64,000 nucleotides of DNA from Hufsiella ginkgonis (GCF_009834915.1 NZ_WVHS01000002.1:1054001-1118000); one strand, 5' to 3'. Positions 8,172-18,940 are shown, numbered from the stretch's first letter. Notes: generated from the letters alone by a model not told the origin. A program made the numbers and translations.

Positions 8172-10745
8172 TCAAAAAGAATAGTGTAAGGTTACGCCAA
8201 AAGTACGTTGATCCCCCAATACCCCTGCATAATGCCCGGCATTGCCGCCGGCCGGCAATAGTTGTTCGAAATAGTTCTTATCAAACAGGTTACGGCTCCA
8301 GATAAAAGCCGAGAGGCCCGAAGTCGCCCTGAAACCCGTCCTGGCGTTAACCAGCGTATAGCCATCGATATTCAAGTATTTTGACGGAGACGGGCTCGAA
8401 GAAAAATGCGACCGGAAAGATCCGTCGGCCGCGAAAAAGAATTTCGAGCCGTGGCTTACAAATTTAGCCGCAGCAGAGAATTCGCCTCCGAGCGATCCGG
8501 CCCATTTCGATACACCCGGGAGTACGCCGCCCGAGATATCTTTAAAGGCTATTTGTACATTGCTGCTGTTGGCAAGACCTGTTTCTTCCAGCGGAAGCGG
8601 TGCATTGGTAAAGCGAACATACTTGGCATCGGTATAGGCGCCGGCTCCAAAGAACGAGAAATGCTGCCCGCCCCTGATATTGGCATCCAGCTCCACCCCT
8701 TTTACATTTACCTTTTCGGCGTTGGCGATGTAACCGCGGTTAACGCCAAGTTCGGCCGACTGAACGTTTGTCTGGTAATTTTTAATATCAGAATTATGGA
8801 AGGTTACGTTGAAGGTGAGGTTATCTGCGGGCGTGGTTTTAACCCCAAGTTCATAATGTTTAGTGTCTTCGGGCTTGATAACCGCCAGGTCTGTCGCTGC
8901 AGCGCCATTAACGGTAGGGAGACCGGCGACGTTCACCCCAACAGGCTTGTAGCTGGTAGAATAGGTAGCAAACGCGTTGATACGGCCGGTGGGCTTGTAA
9001 GCCAGGGTAAGCTGGTAGGTAAAATTATTTTCATCCGCATCTGCAGCGTACGACTGGCTGCTATATACACCATTTTTTAAAGCGATTAAGGCGGCATCTG
9101 TAGTTTGGAGACCACCTTTCGCAACACGGTCGTATACGACGTCTTTTTTGTCGTAGTTGAAGCGCACACCGGGTAATACATGGAATCCCTCGAAGATCTG
9201 CCAGTCAAGATTAGCAAATACCGCCGCGCTTTTCGACTTGATAGAAGCCTCCGTATAAATTCCGTACCCCTCGAACAGGCCCGGTGTTTTCCATAAAGCG
9301 CTGGTCGAGCTTTGCGAAAAGCGCCATTGCGCGGAACCAGACTCTTCTGTACCATGGATTTTAACCTCCTGGTCGAAATAGAATACGCCGACAACGCCGC
9401 TAAGCCTGGACGACAACTCCCCGGCGTACCTCACTTCCTGCGACCAGCTCCTGTGCTCGGCCGGGTTCTGTGATTTTGCGAGTGCCTGGAGACCGGTAAA
9501 ATCCCTGTCGTTAGACGGGTCCCAGTTCCAATAGCGCCATGCCGTGGTAGAGGTGAGCGTACCGAACCCGATCTTTGAATCAACATTCAGTGAAACGCCG
9601 CCCAATTGGTTGCCTGACCTCCATGGGGTGTCGTGATCTATCTTGCGGTCGAAAGCATTCAGGCTTGGCAGCGTGTAATTAAGATCAGCAATGATGGCGT
9701 TAAACTGGCGGTATGCAGGTCGTAACGTAGTAACCACGCCTGCCACTACCTGGGCATAACCATCCGGTTTTTGATCTGATGCGTCGCCCGCGAGCGTGAT
9801 GGCCGTATTTTCAGATGGTTTGAACAGCAGCTGACCGCGAACGCCCAGGTTATTGATGTCATTGGTCGCTCTTCCCGTTCTTACATTCTCAACCAGGCCG
9901 TTACGCTGCGTCCCAGAAAAGGAAAGACGGCCGGCAAACTTCTTGCTTAACGGTCCTGTAACCGAAGCTTTGGCCTGGATATATCCATAATTGCCGAAGC
10001 TGGTCTCGAAATCGGCGTCGGGGATAAAACTAGCCTTCCTGGTGGTAATATTGATCGCACCTGCTGCGGTGTTTTTACCGAACAGGGTGCCTTGCGGACC
10101 ACGTAATACTTCAACGCGCTCTACATCGATAAAGTCGAAAGTGGCGGCGGCCGGTCGTGCGTAGTACACGCCGTCCACGTAAAATCCCACACCCGGGTCG
10201 AGACCGTCATTGGTAAGCCCGAACGGCGAGCCGATGCCCCTGACGTTGATACCCGTATTGCGGGGATTTGACGTATAAAGCTGGAGCGAGGGAACTACCT
10301 CTTTCAACCGGTTTACGTTGAACGCGCCCGACTGTTCTATCTGGGCGCCGCTTACCACCGAGATAGGAATTGGCACATCCTGCAGCACCTCCGCACGCCG
10401 CCTGGAGGTTACCACGATCTGGTCAAGCAGCGCATTTTCTACGAGCACTAATTCCAGCGGAGTATCCTGGAGCTTCAGCACCTGGAAGTCCTGGGGAGTA
10501 TAACCAACCGAGCTAACCCTGATGTAGAACGGCGGCTCTTGCCTTGCATTGATGCTGAAGGCGCCATTGTCATCTGCGCTTACGGAAACCGTGGTGCCTC
10601 TTATCGCCACCGTTGCGCGTGGTACCGCCTCCCCTTTGCCGTTCTTTATCACGCCGGTTAACGTGCCCTGGGCAAGCGCCGCCGTGTTTGGTAAGAGCAG
10701 AACGAATAAAGGCAAAAATTTTATTACGTAAAGTAAACGTTTCAT
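8172..10745 (-). CDS. TonB-dependent outer-membrane receptor (orphan, possible sulfur-compound or siderophore importer)
   Basis: An 857-aa receptor. It has a signal peptide (ends NTAALAQ), an N-terminal carboxypeptidase-regulatory-like domain (about residues 27-110), and a plug domain starting QDVPIPISVVSGAQIEQSG with RGIGSP and VERVEVLRGPQGTLFGKNT. A long beta-barrel follows, ending in aromatic residues (GVTLHYSF). It is not a SusC: there is no SusD partner, and the plug sequence LFGKNTAAGAINITTRK resembles the iron-complex/alphaproteobacterial receptor type. The leader contains a seven-cysteine upstream ORF, two hairpins and an inverted repeat (separate entries), suggesting control by cysteine or sulfur supply. 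The imported molecule is therefore guessed to be a sulfur compound. No transport or enzyme genes next to it help to narrow this. Confidence 0.88.
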   Translation of the reverse strand: MKRLLYVIKFLPLFVLLLPNTAALAQGTLTGVIKNGKGEAVPRATVAIRGTTVSVSADDNGAFSINARQEPPFYIRVSSVGYTPQDFQVLKLQDTPLELVLVENALLDQIVVTSRRRAEVLQDVPIPISVVSGAQIEQSGAFNVNRLKEVVPSLQLYTSNPRNTGINVRGIGSPFGLTNDGLDPGVGFYVDGVYYARPAAATFDFIDVERVEVLRGPQGTLFGKNTAAGAINITTRKASFIPDADFETSFGNYGYIQAKASVTGPLSKKFAGRLSFSGTQRNGLVENVRTGRATNDINNLGVRGQLLFKPSENTAITLAGDASDQKPDGYAQVVAGVVTTLRPAYRQFNAIIADLNYTLPSLNAFDRKIDHDTPWRSGNQLGGVSLNVDSKIGFGTLTSTTAWRYWNWDPSNDRDFTGLQALAKSQNPAEHRSWSQEVRYAGELSSRLSGVVGVFYFDQEVKIHGTEESGSAQWRFSQSSTSALWKTPGLFEGYGIYTEASIKSKSAAVFANLDWQIFEGFHVLPGVRFNYDKKDVVYDRVAKGGLQTTDAALIALKNGVYSSQSYAADADENNFTYQLTLAYKPTGRINAFATYSTSYKPVGVNVAGLPTVNGAAATDLAVIKPEDTKHYELGVKTTPADNLTFNVTFHNSDIKNYQTNVQSAELGVNRGYIANAEKVNVKGVELDANIRGGQHFSFFGAGAYTDAKYVRFTNAPLPLEETGLANSSNVQIAFKDISGGVLPGVSKWAGSLGGEFSAAAKFVSHGSKFFFAADGSFRSHFSSSPSPSKYLNIDGYTLVNARTGFRATSGLSAFIWSRNLFDKNYFEQLLPAGGNAGHYAGVLGDQRTFGVTLHYSF

Positions 10746-10811
10746 AATGTGAGTTGGATATAAAAAGTTGTGTTAAGGAATGATATGTTACCGGGAAATA
10801 AACGAAGCTGT

Positions 10812-10848
10812 CGGGAAACAGGTCCCGTTCAGTTGCAGGAGACGCAAC
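10812..10848 (-). promoter_or_regulatory. Pair of hairpins at the end of and just after the polycysteine leader ORF
   Basis: Two perfect 5-bp stems follow each other on the minus strand. The first pairs GTTGC with GCAAC (10844-10848 with 10832-10836) around a 7-base loop and includes the last cysteine codons of the leader ORF. The second pairs CGGGA with TCCCG (10823-10827 with 10812-10816) around a 6-base loop, just after the leader stop. A further TTCCCGG near 10790 could pair with the GGGA of stem two instead. Ribosome position on the leader could choose between these structures. Attenuation is inferred, not shown. Confidence 0.5.
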
Positions 10849-10891
10849 AACAGCAGCAACATGGAGATGAAGAATGAATGATCCGGTTCAT
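10829..10891 (-). CDS. Polycysteine upstream ORF (putative cysteine-responsive leader peptide)
   Basis: A 20-codon ORF runs from the ATG at 10889-10891 to TGA at 10829-10831. Its peptide ends SSSPCCCCCCVSCN. Six consecutive cysteine codons use a mixture of TGT and TGC (TGT TGC TGC TGT TGT TGC), and a seventh follows after Val-Ser. It sits about 80 bases upstream of the TonB receptor start, on the same strand and directly downstream of a TAGACTTTG/inverted-repeat region that may hold the promoter. If so, the mRNA would begin within a few bases of the ATG. Polycysteine leader ORFs that act as cysteine attenuators are known in mycobacteria. Here the role is inferred from composition, position and adjacent hairpins. 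A metal-sensing role for a Cys-rich leader is an alternative. Confidence 0.6.
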   Translation of the reverse strand: MNRIIHSSSPCCCCCCVSCN

Positions 10892-10901
10892 TAATTACAA
10901 A

Positions 10902-10920
10902 GTCTATAGGATTAATAGAC
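10902..10920. promoter_or_regulatory. Perfect inverted repeat GTCTAT-N7-ATAGAC upstream of the leader ORF
   Basis: GTCTAT (10902-10907) and ATAGAC (10915-10920) are perfect reverse complements separated by seven bases, a size typical of an operator for a dimeric helix-turn-helix regulator. The repeat overlaps the minus-strand TAGACTTTG that could serve as the -7 element and ends about 11 bases before the polycysteine ORF. I see no regulator gene nearby that obviously binds it. Confidence 0.5.
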
Positions 10921-11018
10921 AATTATACGGTGAGAGATCGGATGCTGCAAACTTTTTTTAAAAAAAGAAGAGTAAAAGGAGAAAGCGGGAACAGATTCTA
11001 TTCTCCATTCCCCATTTC

Positions 11019-12572
<1,554 letters not shown>

Positions 12573-13844
12573 CTACCGCTTGCCCACAATCACTTTCTCC
12601 ATATCTTCAAACCGCAGGTACTCGTTGGCCAGCCGAAGCAGCTCATGAGGCGAGATCGTTTTAATCACCTCTAGGTAGCGGTCATAATAATCGTAATCCA
12701 ATCCGAAAAAATGAATGTTCTTAAATTTATCGGCATGTGAGAACGCATTCTCCAGGCCGCCGAGGAACGACCCCAGGATATAATTTCTTACCAGCCCAAG
12801 CTCCTCCCCGCCCACCGGTTCCTCTTTTAACAAAGTGATCTCCTTTTGAATTTCGTTAACGGCAGCGCTGCATACTTCCGCCCCGACCTCGGAAGAGATA
12901 AAAAAATACCCGGCATGCTGCATCGACGCAAGGCCCGAGCCGATGCCATAGGTATAGCCCTTGTCTTCGCGGATATTTGCCATCAGCCGCGAGCCGAAAT
13001 AGCCGCCCAGAATGGTATTCAGCACCTGCAATCCCGGGAAATCTGCATGCGTACGATTTACCGACAACTGCCCGATCCTGATAGCAGACTGCAGCGCGCC
13101 CGGCTTTTCTACGTAATGCTCCTGCCCTGCTCCCTTCGAAAAAGTAAAATTGTTTTTTCTTGCGGGTGCGCCGGAGTCTGCATCGCTGCCAAAATATTCG
13201 CCGATCGCGTCGATCATATCGCCCGTTACCCTGCCGGCTATCATGATGGTGCAGTTCTTAGGACGGTAGCACTTCTTAAAATAATGCTGGAGATCCTCCC
13301 GGGTCAGCCGGTCATAATCGCCGGCCTGTACCGGGAAGCCGTAAGGCGTCGTTCCGAACAAGGCGTACGAGAATGCTCTCCTGGCAACCACGTCGTTCTT
13401 TTCCAGGCTCACCAGCAGCTTTTGCTTTTGGTTACGTTTAAAAGTTTTAAGTTCCTGCCCCGGGAATATCGAATCTGTGATCACCTCCCGCACCACCGGC
13501 AATACCGATCGAAGGTGCTTATTTAACGTATAAAGCACTACGGACGATTGATCAACACTGTGCTCCATCTGGATAAATGCACCGTAGTAATCCACGCGCC
13601 CGGCTATTTCCGAAGCTTTCAGCTTGCCTGTGCCGTCGTTCAGCATGGTATTCACTGCCTGGGCCTGCAACGGTTTTGCAGCATCCCAGTTTACGTTCTG
13701 GTAAATAAACTCAATCCGGCAAAGCTCCTGGTCGCCGGCATCGATTGTAAAAATTTCTATCCCGTTTGGCAGCACGTGCTTAAGCGGGCGTATAAGCTCA
13801 ATATTTTCTACCTGCCTGAAGGCAGGCGCTATTTTTCTATCCAT
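12573..13844 (-). CDS. M16 family (insulinase-like) protein without the zinc motif
   Basis: A 423-aa protein with M16 fold features (FSYALFGTTPYGFPV, LNTILGGYFGSRLMANIREDKGYTYGIGSGL) but no HxxEH zinc-binding motif where the active subunit has it. The last part contains the R/Y-type substrate-binding segment (DKGYTYG). M16 enzymes of the mitochondrial-processing-peptidase type work as a catalytic subunit plus an inactive subunit, and the gene lies 12 bp after the catalytic member (13857-15137), so this is the likely inactive partner. No clear signal peptide is visible in either; the location is probably cytoplasmic or periplasmic by another route. Confidence 0.88.
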   Translation of the reverse strand: MDRKIAPAFRQVENIELIRPLKHVLPNGIEIFTIDAGDQELCRIEFIYQNVNWDAAKPLQAQAVNTMLNDGTGKLKASEIAGRVDYYGAFIQMEHSVDQSSVVLYTLNKHLRSVLPVVREVITDSIFPGQELKTFKRNQKQKLLVSLEKNDVVARRAFSYALFGTTPYGFPVQAGDYDRLTREDLQHYFKKCYRPKNCTIMIAGRVTGDMIDAIGEYFGSDADSGAPARKNNFTFSKGAGQEHYVEKPGALQSAIRIGQLSVNRTHADFPGLQVLNTILGGYFGSRLMANIREDKGYTYGIGSGLASMQHAGYFFISSEVGAEVCSAAVNEIQKEITLLKEEPVGGEELGLVRNYILGSFLGGLENAFSHADKFKNIHFFGLDYDYYDRYLEVIKTISPHELLRLANEYLRFEDMEKVIVGKR

Positions 13845-13856
13845 TTTTCTTTCTTA

Positions 13857-15137
13857 TCAGGATGCCCGTAAAGCTTCCGGGGTTTCGGCTACCTTTCCCG
13901 GCGTTTCGGCGAGATAGTACATTACAGAGGCGTTTTGTTTGGTAAATACCTCGCGGGCCCGGTTCCGCAGATCTTCGGAAGTAACGGCCAGGTATTTTTC
14001 GGTTTCCCGGTTCAGGTCCCCGGCATCGCCAAGAAGCTCGAAATAGGCCAGGTTCATGGCCTTATCCAGCAGGCTCATCTCCGCAAAAGCGGCAGTCGAT
14101 TCGATCTTGTTCTTAATCTTGGTAAGTTCATCGTCGCCAATCAGCCCGTTTTTTAGCACATCCAGCTCTGCCCAAAGCGCCGCTTCCGCCTGTCCGGGCG
14201 TTACGCCGGCAACCGGTTTACCTTCCAGGATAAACAGGCCCGGATCAACACTGCTGGTATGATACGCGTTCACTTCGCTGAAAAGTTGCTGCTCTTTTAC
14301 CAGGCTGAGATAAAACCGTGAAGATTTCCCCCTCGACAGGATATCCGACAAAAGGTCCGACTCATAAAATCCGCCGGTCCTTCTTGCCGGGATGTGAAAT
14401 CCCATATAGATCGCGTTCACCGGTACTTTCGCTTCCACCACCAGCCGTCGCTCTGCGGTTTGCGCAGGTTCCTGCACCAGGTTGCGCACATATTTTTCTC
14501 CTGCGGGGATGTTCCCGAACCATTTCTCCGCCAGCAATTTAACCGCAGCCGTTTCAACATCGCCGCCCACCACCAGTATCGCGTTTTGCGGGTTATAATG
14601 CTTGTAAAAGAACGCTTTCACATCTTCGATCTTTGCGTTTTCGATATGGGAAAGATCTTTACCGATTGTGGCCCACTGATACGCGTGCTCCCGGTAAGCC
14701 AGCGGGCGAAGCTTAAGCCACACATCGCCGTATGGCTGGTTAAGATATCGCTGCTTAAACTCTTCCGAAACCACGTTCCGCTGTACTTCCAGGCTTTTCT
14801 CGCTGAACGCCAGCCCGAGCATCCGGTCGCTTTCCAGCCAGAAGGCGGTTTCTAGATTTACCGCTGGCAGTGTGATGTAATAATTGGTGATATCATTACT
14901 CGTAAAGGCGTTATTCTCCCCGCCAACGCGCTGTAAGGGCTCGTCGTAACTCGGCACGTTTACCGAGCCGCCAAACATCAGGTGCTCGAATAAGTGGGCG
15001 AATCCTGTTTGTTCCGGGTTTTCATCCCTCGCACCTACATCGTATAATATGTTCATCACCGCCATGGGGGTGGTTTTGTCTTCATGCACAATCACCCGCA
15101 GCCCATTTGCGAGTGTAAACCGGTTAAATTTTACCAT
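13857..15137 (-). CDS. M16 family zinc metallopeptidase (catalytic subunit)
   Basis: This 426-aa protein has the inverted zinc motif HxxEH: His48, Glu51 and His52 in GFAHLFEHLMFGG. The third ligand is expected about 75 residues later, in the LEVQRNVVSEEFKQRYLNQPYGD segment, where the EE motif occurs. The middle and C-terminal halves follow the usual M16 pattern. It is encoded 8 bp after the acyltransferase gene and 12 bp before a catalytically empty M16 paralogue, consistent with a heterodimeric protease of the processing-peptidase type. The substrate is unknown. Confidence 0.92.
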   Translation of the reverse strand: MVKFNRFTLANGLRVIVHEDKTTPMAVMNILYDVGARDENPEQTGFAHLFEHLMFGGSVNVPSYDEPLQRVGGENNAFTSNDITNYYITLPAVNLETAFWLESDRMLGLAFSEKSLEVQRNVVSEEFKQRYLNQPYGDVWLKLRPLAYREHAYQWATIGKDLSHIENAKIEDVKAFFYKHYNPQNAILVVGGDVETAAVKLLAEKWFGNIPAGEKYVRNLVQEPAQTAERRLVVEAKVPVNAIYMGFHIPARRTGGFYESDLLSDILSRGKSSRFYLSLVKEQQLFSEVNAYHTSSVDPGLFILEGKPVAGVTPGQAEAALWAELDVLKNGLIGDDELTKIKNKIESTAAFAEMSLLDKAMNLAYFELLGDAGDLNRETEKYLAVTSEDLRNRAREVFTKQNASVMYYLAETPGKVAETPEALRAS

Positions 15138-15145
15138 GTAGTTTT

Positions 15146-16027
15146 CTATCGTTTATAATCCTCCGGCCTGAACTTCCATCGCCTGTGCGACCAAAGCCAA
15201 TACCGTGGTTCCCGAATAATGAGGCGCTCCAGGCACCTCACATGCGCTTCGGTAATTTCGTGCTCCTTCATTTCGGCCGGGTTCTCTACCAACGGCACAA
15301 AATTGCAGCTATAGTACCCTCGCTTCACCACCCTGACATCACAGAACACGACAGGATAATTGGTTGTTTTTGCGATCTTCTCGATCCCAAGGAATACCGC
15401 TGTCGGCTGGTTTAGAAACGAGGTAAAAAACTGTGTTTCGTGCTTTACCGGGGTTTGGTCGCTTAGGAAAACCGATATGGAAGGCTCACGCCTGAATTCC
15501 GCGATCTTTCGCAACGTAAGTTTCATCGGCACCATTACCGCCCCAAACCGCGACCGTACCTTCCTGGTGAAATCCTCGTAAATTCCGCTCGCCAACGGCT
15601 TATAGATCACCAATGCTTTTTTATCCGTTAACGACCCGATCGTAGCCGCCATCTCCCAGTTGCCGTAATGACCGGCGGCCAAAATAACACTTTTTCCATC
15701 AGCAAAATACTTGTGCAATACCTCCGGGTTAAGAAATACGAAATGTTTGGCCGCCTCCTTGTAAGGAATGGTGATCATTTTTACACATTCCACGATCAGA
15801 TCCGATAAATAACGGTAATAAGCCTCTTCAATTTCGGCGCACTCTGCTTCCGTTTTTTCCGGGAAGGCGTTGCGCAGGTTCATACGGACCACCGGCCGGC
15901 GGTATTTCACCACGTGATACAGCACCAGGAAGATGAAGTCAGAAACAACGTACAACACCCCAAACGGCAGCAGCGAAAGCAAAAACAGTAACCCGATGGC
16001 GATCCTTGTCAATCCCGATCTTATCAT
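15146..16027 (-). CDS. Lysophospholipid/lipid A acyltransferase (LpxL/LpxM/HtrB family)
   Basis: A 293-aa inner-membrane-associated protein. One N-terminal hydrophobic segment (IAIGLLFLLSLLPFGVLYVV) is followed by the NLRNAFPEKTEAE helix and the catalytic HYGNWE motif in LAAGHYGNWEMAA, the form of the HX4D/E acyltransferase box used by late lipid A acyltransferases. Such enzymes add secondary acyl chains to lipid A. The open frame begins with a TTG at 16058-16060, but the ATG at 16025-16027 (MIRSGLTR) is the more natural start. First gene of the operon with the M16 pair and guaB; divergent from the adenine deaminase gene. Confidence 0.88.
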   Translation of the reverse strand: MIRSGLTRIAIGLLFLLSLLPFGVLYVVSDFIFLVLYHVVKYRRPVVRMNLRNAFPEKTEAECAEIEEAYYRYLSDLIVECVKMITIPYKEAAKHFVFLNPEVLHKYFADGKSVILAAGHYGNWEMAATIGSLTDKKALVIYKPLASGIYEDFTRKVRSRFGAVMVPMKLTLRKIAEFRREPSISVFLSDQTPVKHETQFFTSFLNQPTAVFLGIEKIAKTTNYPVVFCDVRVVKRGYYSCNFVPLVENPAEMKEHEITEAHVRCLERLIIREPRYWLWSHRRWKFRPEDYKR

Positions 16028-16103
16028 TAAGGCGATAATTTGAACATTCAAACTTATCAATTATTCTGTTTTCCCTATCTTCCGTCCGAAATTAAACCCA
16101 GGA

Positions 16104-17753
16104 ATGACTTTCAACCTCACCGGGAACCTTGTTGATATTGCAGGATCCGCCATATTTCCCGCAACCATTTTCGTAGAAAACGGACGGATCACCCGGATCC
16201 TGCCGCTGGAATCGATGGCGGATCCCGGGGCTCCTTTTATCCTCCCGGGATTTGTGGATGCCCACGTACACATCGAAAGCTCTATGCTGGTGCCTTCGGA
16301 ATTTGCCAGGCTTGCAGTGGTACATGGTACCGTAGCCACGGTAAGCGACCCGCACGAGATTGCCAATGTTTGCGGCATGGCCGGCGTAGAATTCATGATC
16401 GAAAACGGCAAAACCGTACCGTTTAAGTTCAATTTCGGCGCACCGAGCTGTGTCCCCGCCACTTCATTTGAAACCGCCGGCGCCCGGCTCAACGTAGCCG
16501 AAGTGACCGCACTGCTTGAACGCGACGATGTTAAGTACCTGTCGGAGATGATGAATTTCCCGGGCGTGCTGTCTGACGACCCCGAAGTGCTGCAAAAGAT
16601 CGCCGCAGCCCACCGGCTGGGCAAGCCTGTTGATGGCCATGCACCCGGGCTACGCGGTGAGAAAATAAAAAAATACGGTGGCGCAGGCATCAGTACCGAC
16701 CACGAATGTTTTACGCGCGAAGAAGCCCGGGATAAACTGGACCATAACATGAAGATCCTGATCAGGGAAGGAAGCGCCGCAAAGAATTTCGACGCGTTGA
16801 TCGGTTTGCTGCATGAATACCCGGATAGCATCATGTTTTGCAGCGACGATAAACACCCCGATAGCCTCATAGCCGGGCACATTAACCAGCTATGCGCCCG
16901 TGCGGTACAACAAGGCGTCCCGTTATATAACGTCCTGAAAGCGGCTTGTATCAACCCGGTCATACATTATTCGCTCGACGTCGGTTTGCTGCGGGAAGGC
17001 GATACCGCCGATTTTATCCTGCTAAAAGACCTCGTGCGTTTCGAAATTGTTAAGACTTACATAAACGGTATCCTTGTCGCGGAAGACGGCGTCTCGTTTA
17101 TCGATCGCCAACCGGTGGTGCCGCTCAACCAGTTCAATTGCGAATCCAAAGTTCCCGCCGATTTTGCCGTTCACACCACAGAAACCGTTCCCGAAATAAA
17201 CGTTCCCGTAATAGAAGCGCTTGACGGGCAACTCATCACCAACAAGCTCATGCTAGCTGTGGCGGTAACGAACGGGATGATCCGTCCCGATCTTAGCCGT
17301 GATATCTTAAAGATCGCCGTGGTGAACCGTTACCACGAAGCACCCGTGGCTACGGCTTTTATTCATAATTTCGGCCTTAAACGGGGCGCGATTGCGTCGT
17401 CGGTAGCGCACGACAGTCATAATATCGTAGTAGTTGGCACCAGCGACGAAACCATCGCCCGGGCCGTCAACCTGGTGATCGGGGCGAGAGGAGGCATCAG
17501 CGCGGTGGATGATCATGTACAGGCGCTCGTGCTTCCGCTCCCGGTAGCCGGCCTGATGAGCGATAACGATGGTTACCGGGTGGCGGCCGCCTACACCCAT
17601 ATCGACGCTTTTGCAAAAAATCTGGGCTCAACCCTCGCCTCACCTTTCATGTCGCTTTCTTTTATGGCACTCCTGGTCATCCCCTCACTTAAACTGAGTG
17701 ATATGGGGTTGTTTGACGGGGAGAAGTTCAGCCTGGTTAACGCCTCACGTTGA
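16104..17753 (+). CDS. ade: Adenine deaminase
   Basis: Hydrolyses adenine to hypoxanthine and ammonia for purine salvage. The 549-aa length and amidohydrolase fold are right for the Ade family. The metal motif is in [14 protein letters not shown], with [21 protein letters not shown] and [12 protein letters not shown] after it. The C-terminal Ade-specific domain holds [13 protein letters not shown] and the late [19 protein letters not shown]. The next gene on the strand is mqnC; the futalosine pathway frees adenine at the MqnB step in many organisms, so a salvage link is plausible but inferred. Confidence 0.94.
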   Translation: MTFNLTGNLVDIAGSAIFPATIFVENGRITRILPLESMADPGAPFILPGFVDAHVHIESSMLVPSEFARLAVVHGTVATVSDPHEIANVCGMAGVEFMIENGKTVPFKFNFGAPSCVPATSFETAGARLNVAEVTALLERDDVKYLSEMMNFPGVLSDDPEVLQKIAAAHRLGKPVDGHAPGLRGEKIKKYGGAGISTDHECFTREEARDKLDHNMKILIREGSAAKNFDALIGLLHEYPDSIMFCSDDKHPDSLIAGHINQLCARAVQQGVPLYNVLKAACINPVIHYSLDVGLLREGDTADFILLKDLVRFEIVKTYINGILVAEDGVSFIDRQPVVPLNQFNCESKVPADFAVHTTETVPEINVPVIEALDGQLITNKLMLAVAVTNGMIRPDLSRDILKIAVVNRYHEAPVATAFIHNFGLKRGAIASSVAHDSHNIVVVGTSDETIARAVNLVIGARGGISAVDDHVQALVLPLPVAGLMSDNDGYRVAAAYTHIDAFAKNLGSTLASPFMSLSFMALLVIPSLKLSDMGLFDGEKFSLVNASR

Positions 17754-17803
17754 CCCAATGTAAAATAACCCCCCTCCCATTCTCAATCTGGATCGCTACT
17801 CGC

Positions 17804-17811
17804 TATCTTTG
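17804..17811 (+). promoter_or_regulatory. TATCTTTG -7 box directly in front of mqnC
   Basis: The octamer is an exact match to TAnnTTTG and ends only four bases before the mqnC ATG at 17816. Transcription would begin at or within a few bases of the start codon, so the mqnC mRNA from this promoter would be leaderless or nearly so. A -33 TTG at the usual spacing is not evident. Confidence 0.5.
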
Positions 17812-17815
17812 CTTT

Positions 17816-18940
17816 ATGATTGTTTCGGAGCTCCTTAACCGCGCTGCGGCGTTCGATTTTCTTTCGGAAGAAGAAGGCGTTTTTCTTTTTAAACATGCCG
17901 GCACCGCCGAATTGATGCATGTGGCCAACGAACTCCGGAAAAAACAAGTACCGCATGGCAAGGTAACCTGGCAGATCGACCGCAATGTAAACACCACGAA
18001 CGTTTGTATTGCCAACTGCAAGTTTTGTAATTTCTTTCGCCGTCCCGGGCATGCCGACAGTTACATTACCGGGATCGAAACCTATAAACAAAAAATTGAA
18101 GAAACTTTCCGCTATGGCGGAGACCAGCTGCTGCTACAGGGCGGGCATCACCCCGACCTGGGGCTTCAGTTCTACTCGGACCTTTTCCGGGAATTAAAAT
18201 CATTATATCCTAACCTGAAATTACACTCGCTCGGCCCGCCGGAGATTGCGCACGTTTCAAAGCTCGAAGGCATGTCGCATTACGACGTATTGAAGGCGTT
18301 GAAGGAAGCCGGGCTTGACTCGCTTCCCGGCGCCGGGGCCGAGATCCTGAATGACCGGGTGCGCAGGTTGATCTCTAAAGGTAAATGCGGCGGCCAGGAG
18401 TGGCTCGACGTGATGCGCGCCGCACATAAACTGGATCTTCCGTCATCGGCAACCATGATGTTCGGGCACGTGGAAACCGTCGGGGAACGCTTCGAACACC
18501 TGGTATGGATCAGGCAGGTACAGGCCGAAAAGCCCGAACACGCCATGGGCTTTACCGCATTTATCCCGTGGCCGTTCCAGGACGACGGTACGCTGCTCCG
18601 GAAAGTACGCGGCATTACCAACAACGTAAGCGGCGATGAATATATCCGCATGATCGCACTCAGCCGCATCATGCTTCCCAACATCAGGAATATCCAGGCT
18701 TCGTGGCTCACCGTGGGAAAACAGGTAGCCCAGCTATGCCTGCACGGCGGCGCCAACGACTTCGGCTCTATTATGATCGAGGAGAACGTGGTTTCGGCTG
18801 CGGGTGCACCTCACCGGTTCACTGCCAAAGGGATCCAGGAAGCGATCATCGAAGCAGGGTTCGAACCACAACTGCGCGATCAGCGCTACCGGTTCCGCGA
18901 CATCCCGGCGGAAATTGAGGAACAGGTAATTAATTATTAA
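17816..18940 (+). CDS. mqnC: Cyclic dehypoxanthinyl futalosine synthase (radical SAM)
   Basis: A radical SAM enzyme of the futalosine route to menaquinone; it cyclises dehypoxanthine futalosine. The CX3CX2C cluster motif is in VCIANCKFCNFF. The MqnC-type segments LLQGGHHPDLGL, SLGPPEIAH and SLPGAGAEILNDRVR are clear, the last distinguishing it from MqnE. The frame is open 22 codons upstream, into the stop of ade, but the ATG at 17816 gives the expected N-terminus (MIVSELLNRA) and follows a -7 box. Length 374 aa is normal. No other mqn gene is in the window. Confidence 0.92.
   Translation: MIVSELLNRAAAFDFLSEEEGVFLFKHAGTAELMHVANELRKKQVPHGKVTWQIDRNVNTTNVCIANCKFCNFFRRPGHADSYITGIETYKQKIEETFRYGGDQLLLQGGHHPDLGLQFYSDLFRELKSLYPNLKLHSLGPPEIAHVSKLEGMSHYDVLKALKEAGLDSLPGAGAEILNDRVRRLISKGKCGGQEWLDVMRAAHKLDLPSSATMMFGHVETVGERFEHLVWIRQVQAEKPEHAMGFTAFIPWPFQDDGTLLRKVRGITNNVSGDEYIRMIALSRIMLPNIRNIQASWLTVGKQVAQLCLHGGANDFGSIMIEENVVSAAGAPHRFTAKGIQEAIIEAGFEPQLRDQRYRFRDIPAEIEEQVINY

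Noticed and set aside
16061-16963. 300-codon minus-strand ORF over adenine deaminase
   Set aside because: The plus strand encodes a complete adenine deaminase; the reverse frame is rich in Ser/Pro/Ala as expected of a shadow.
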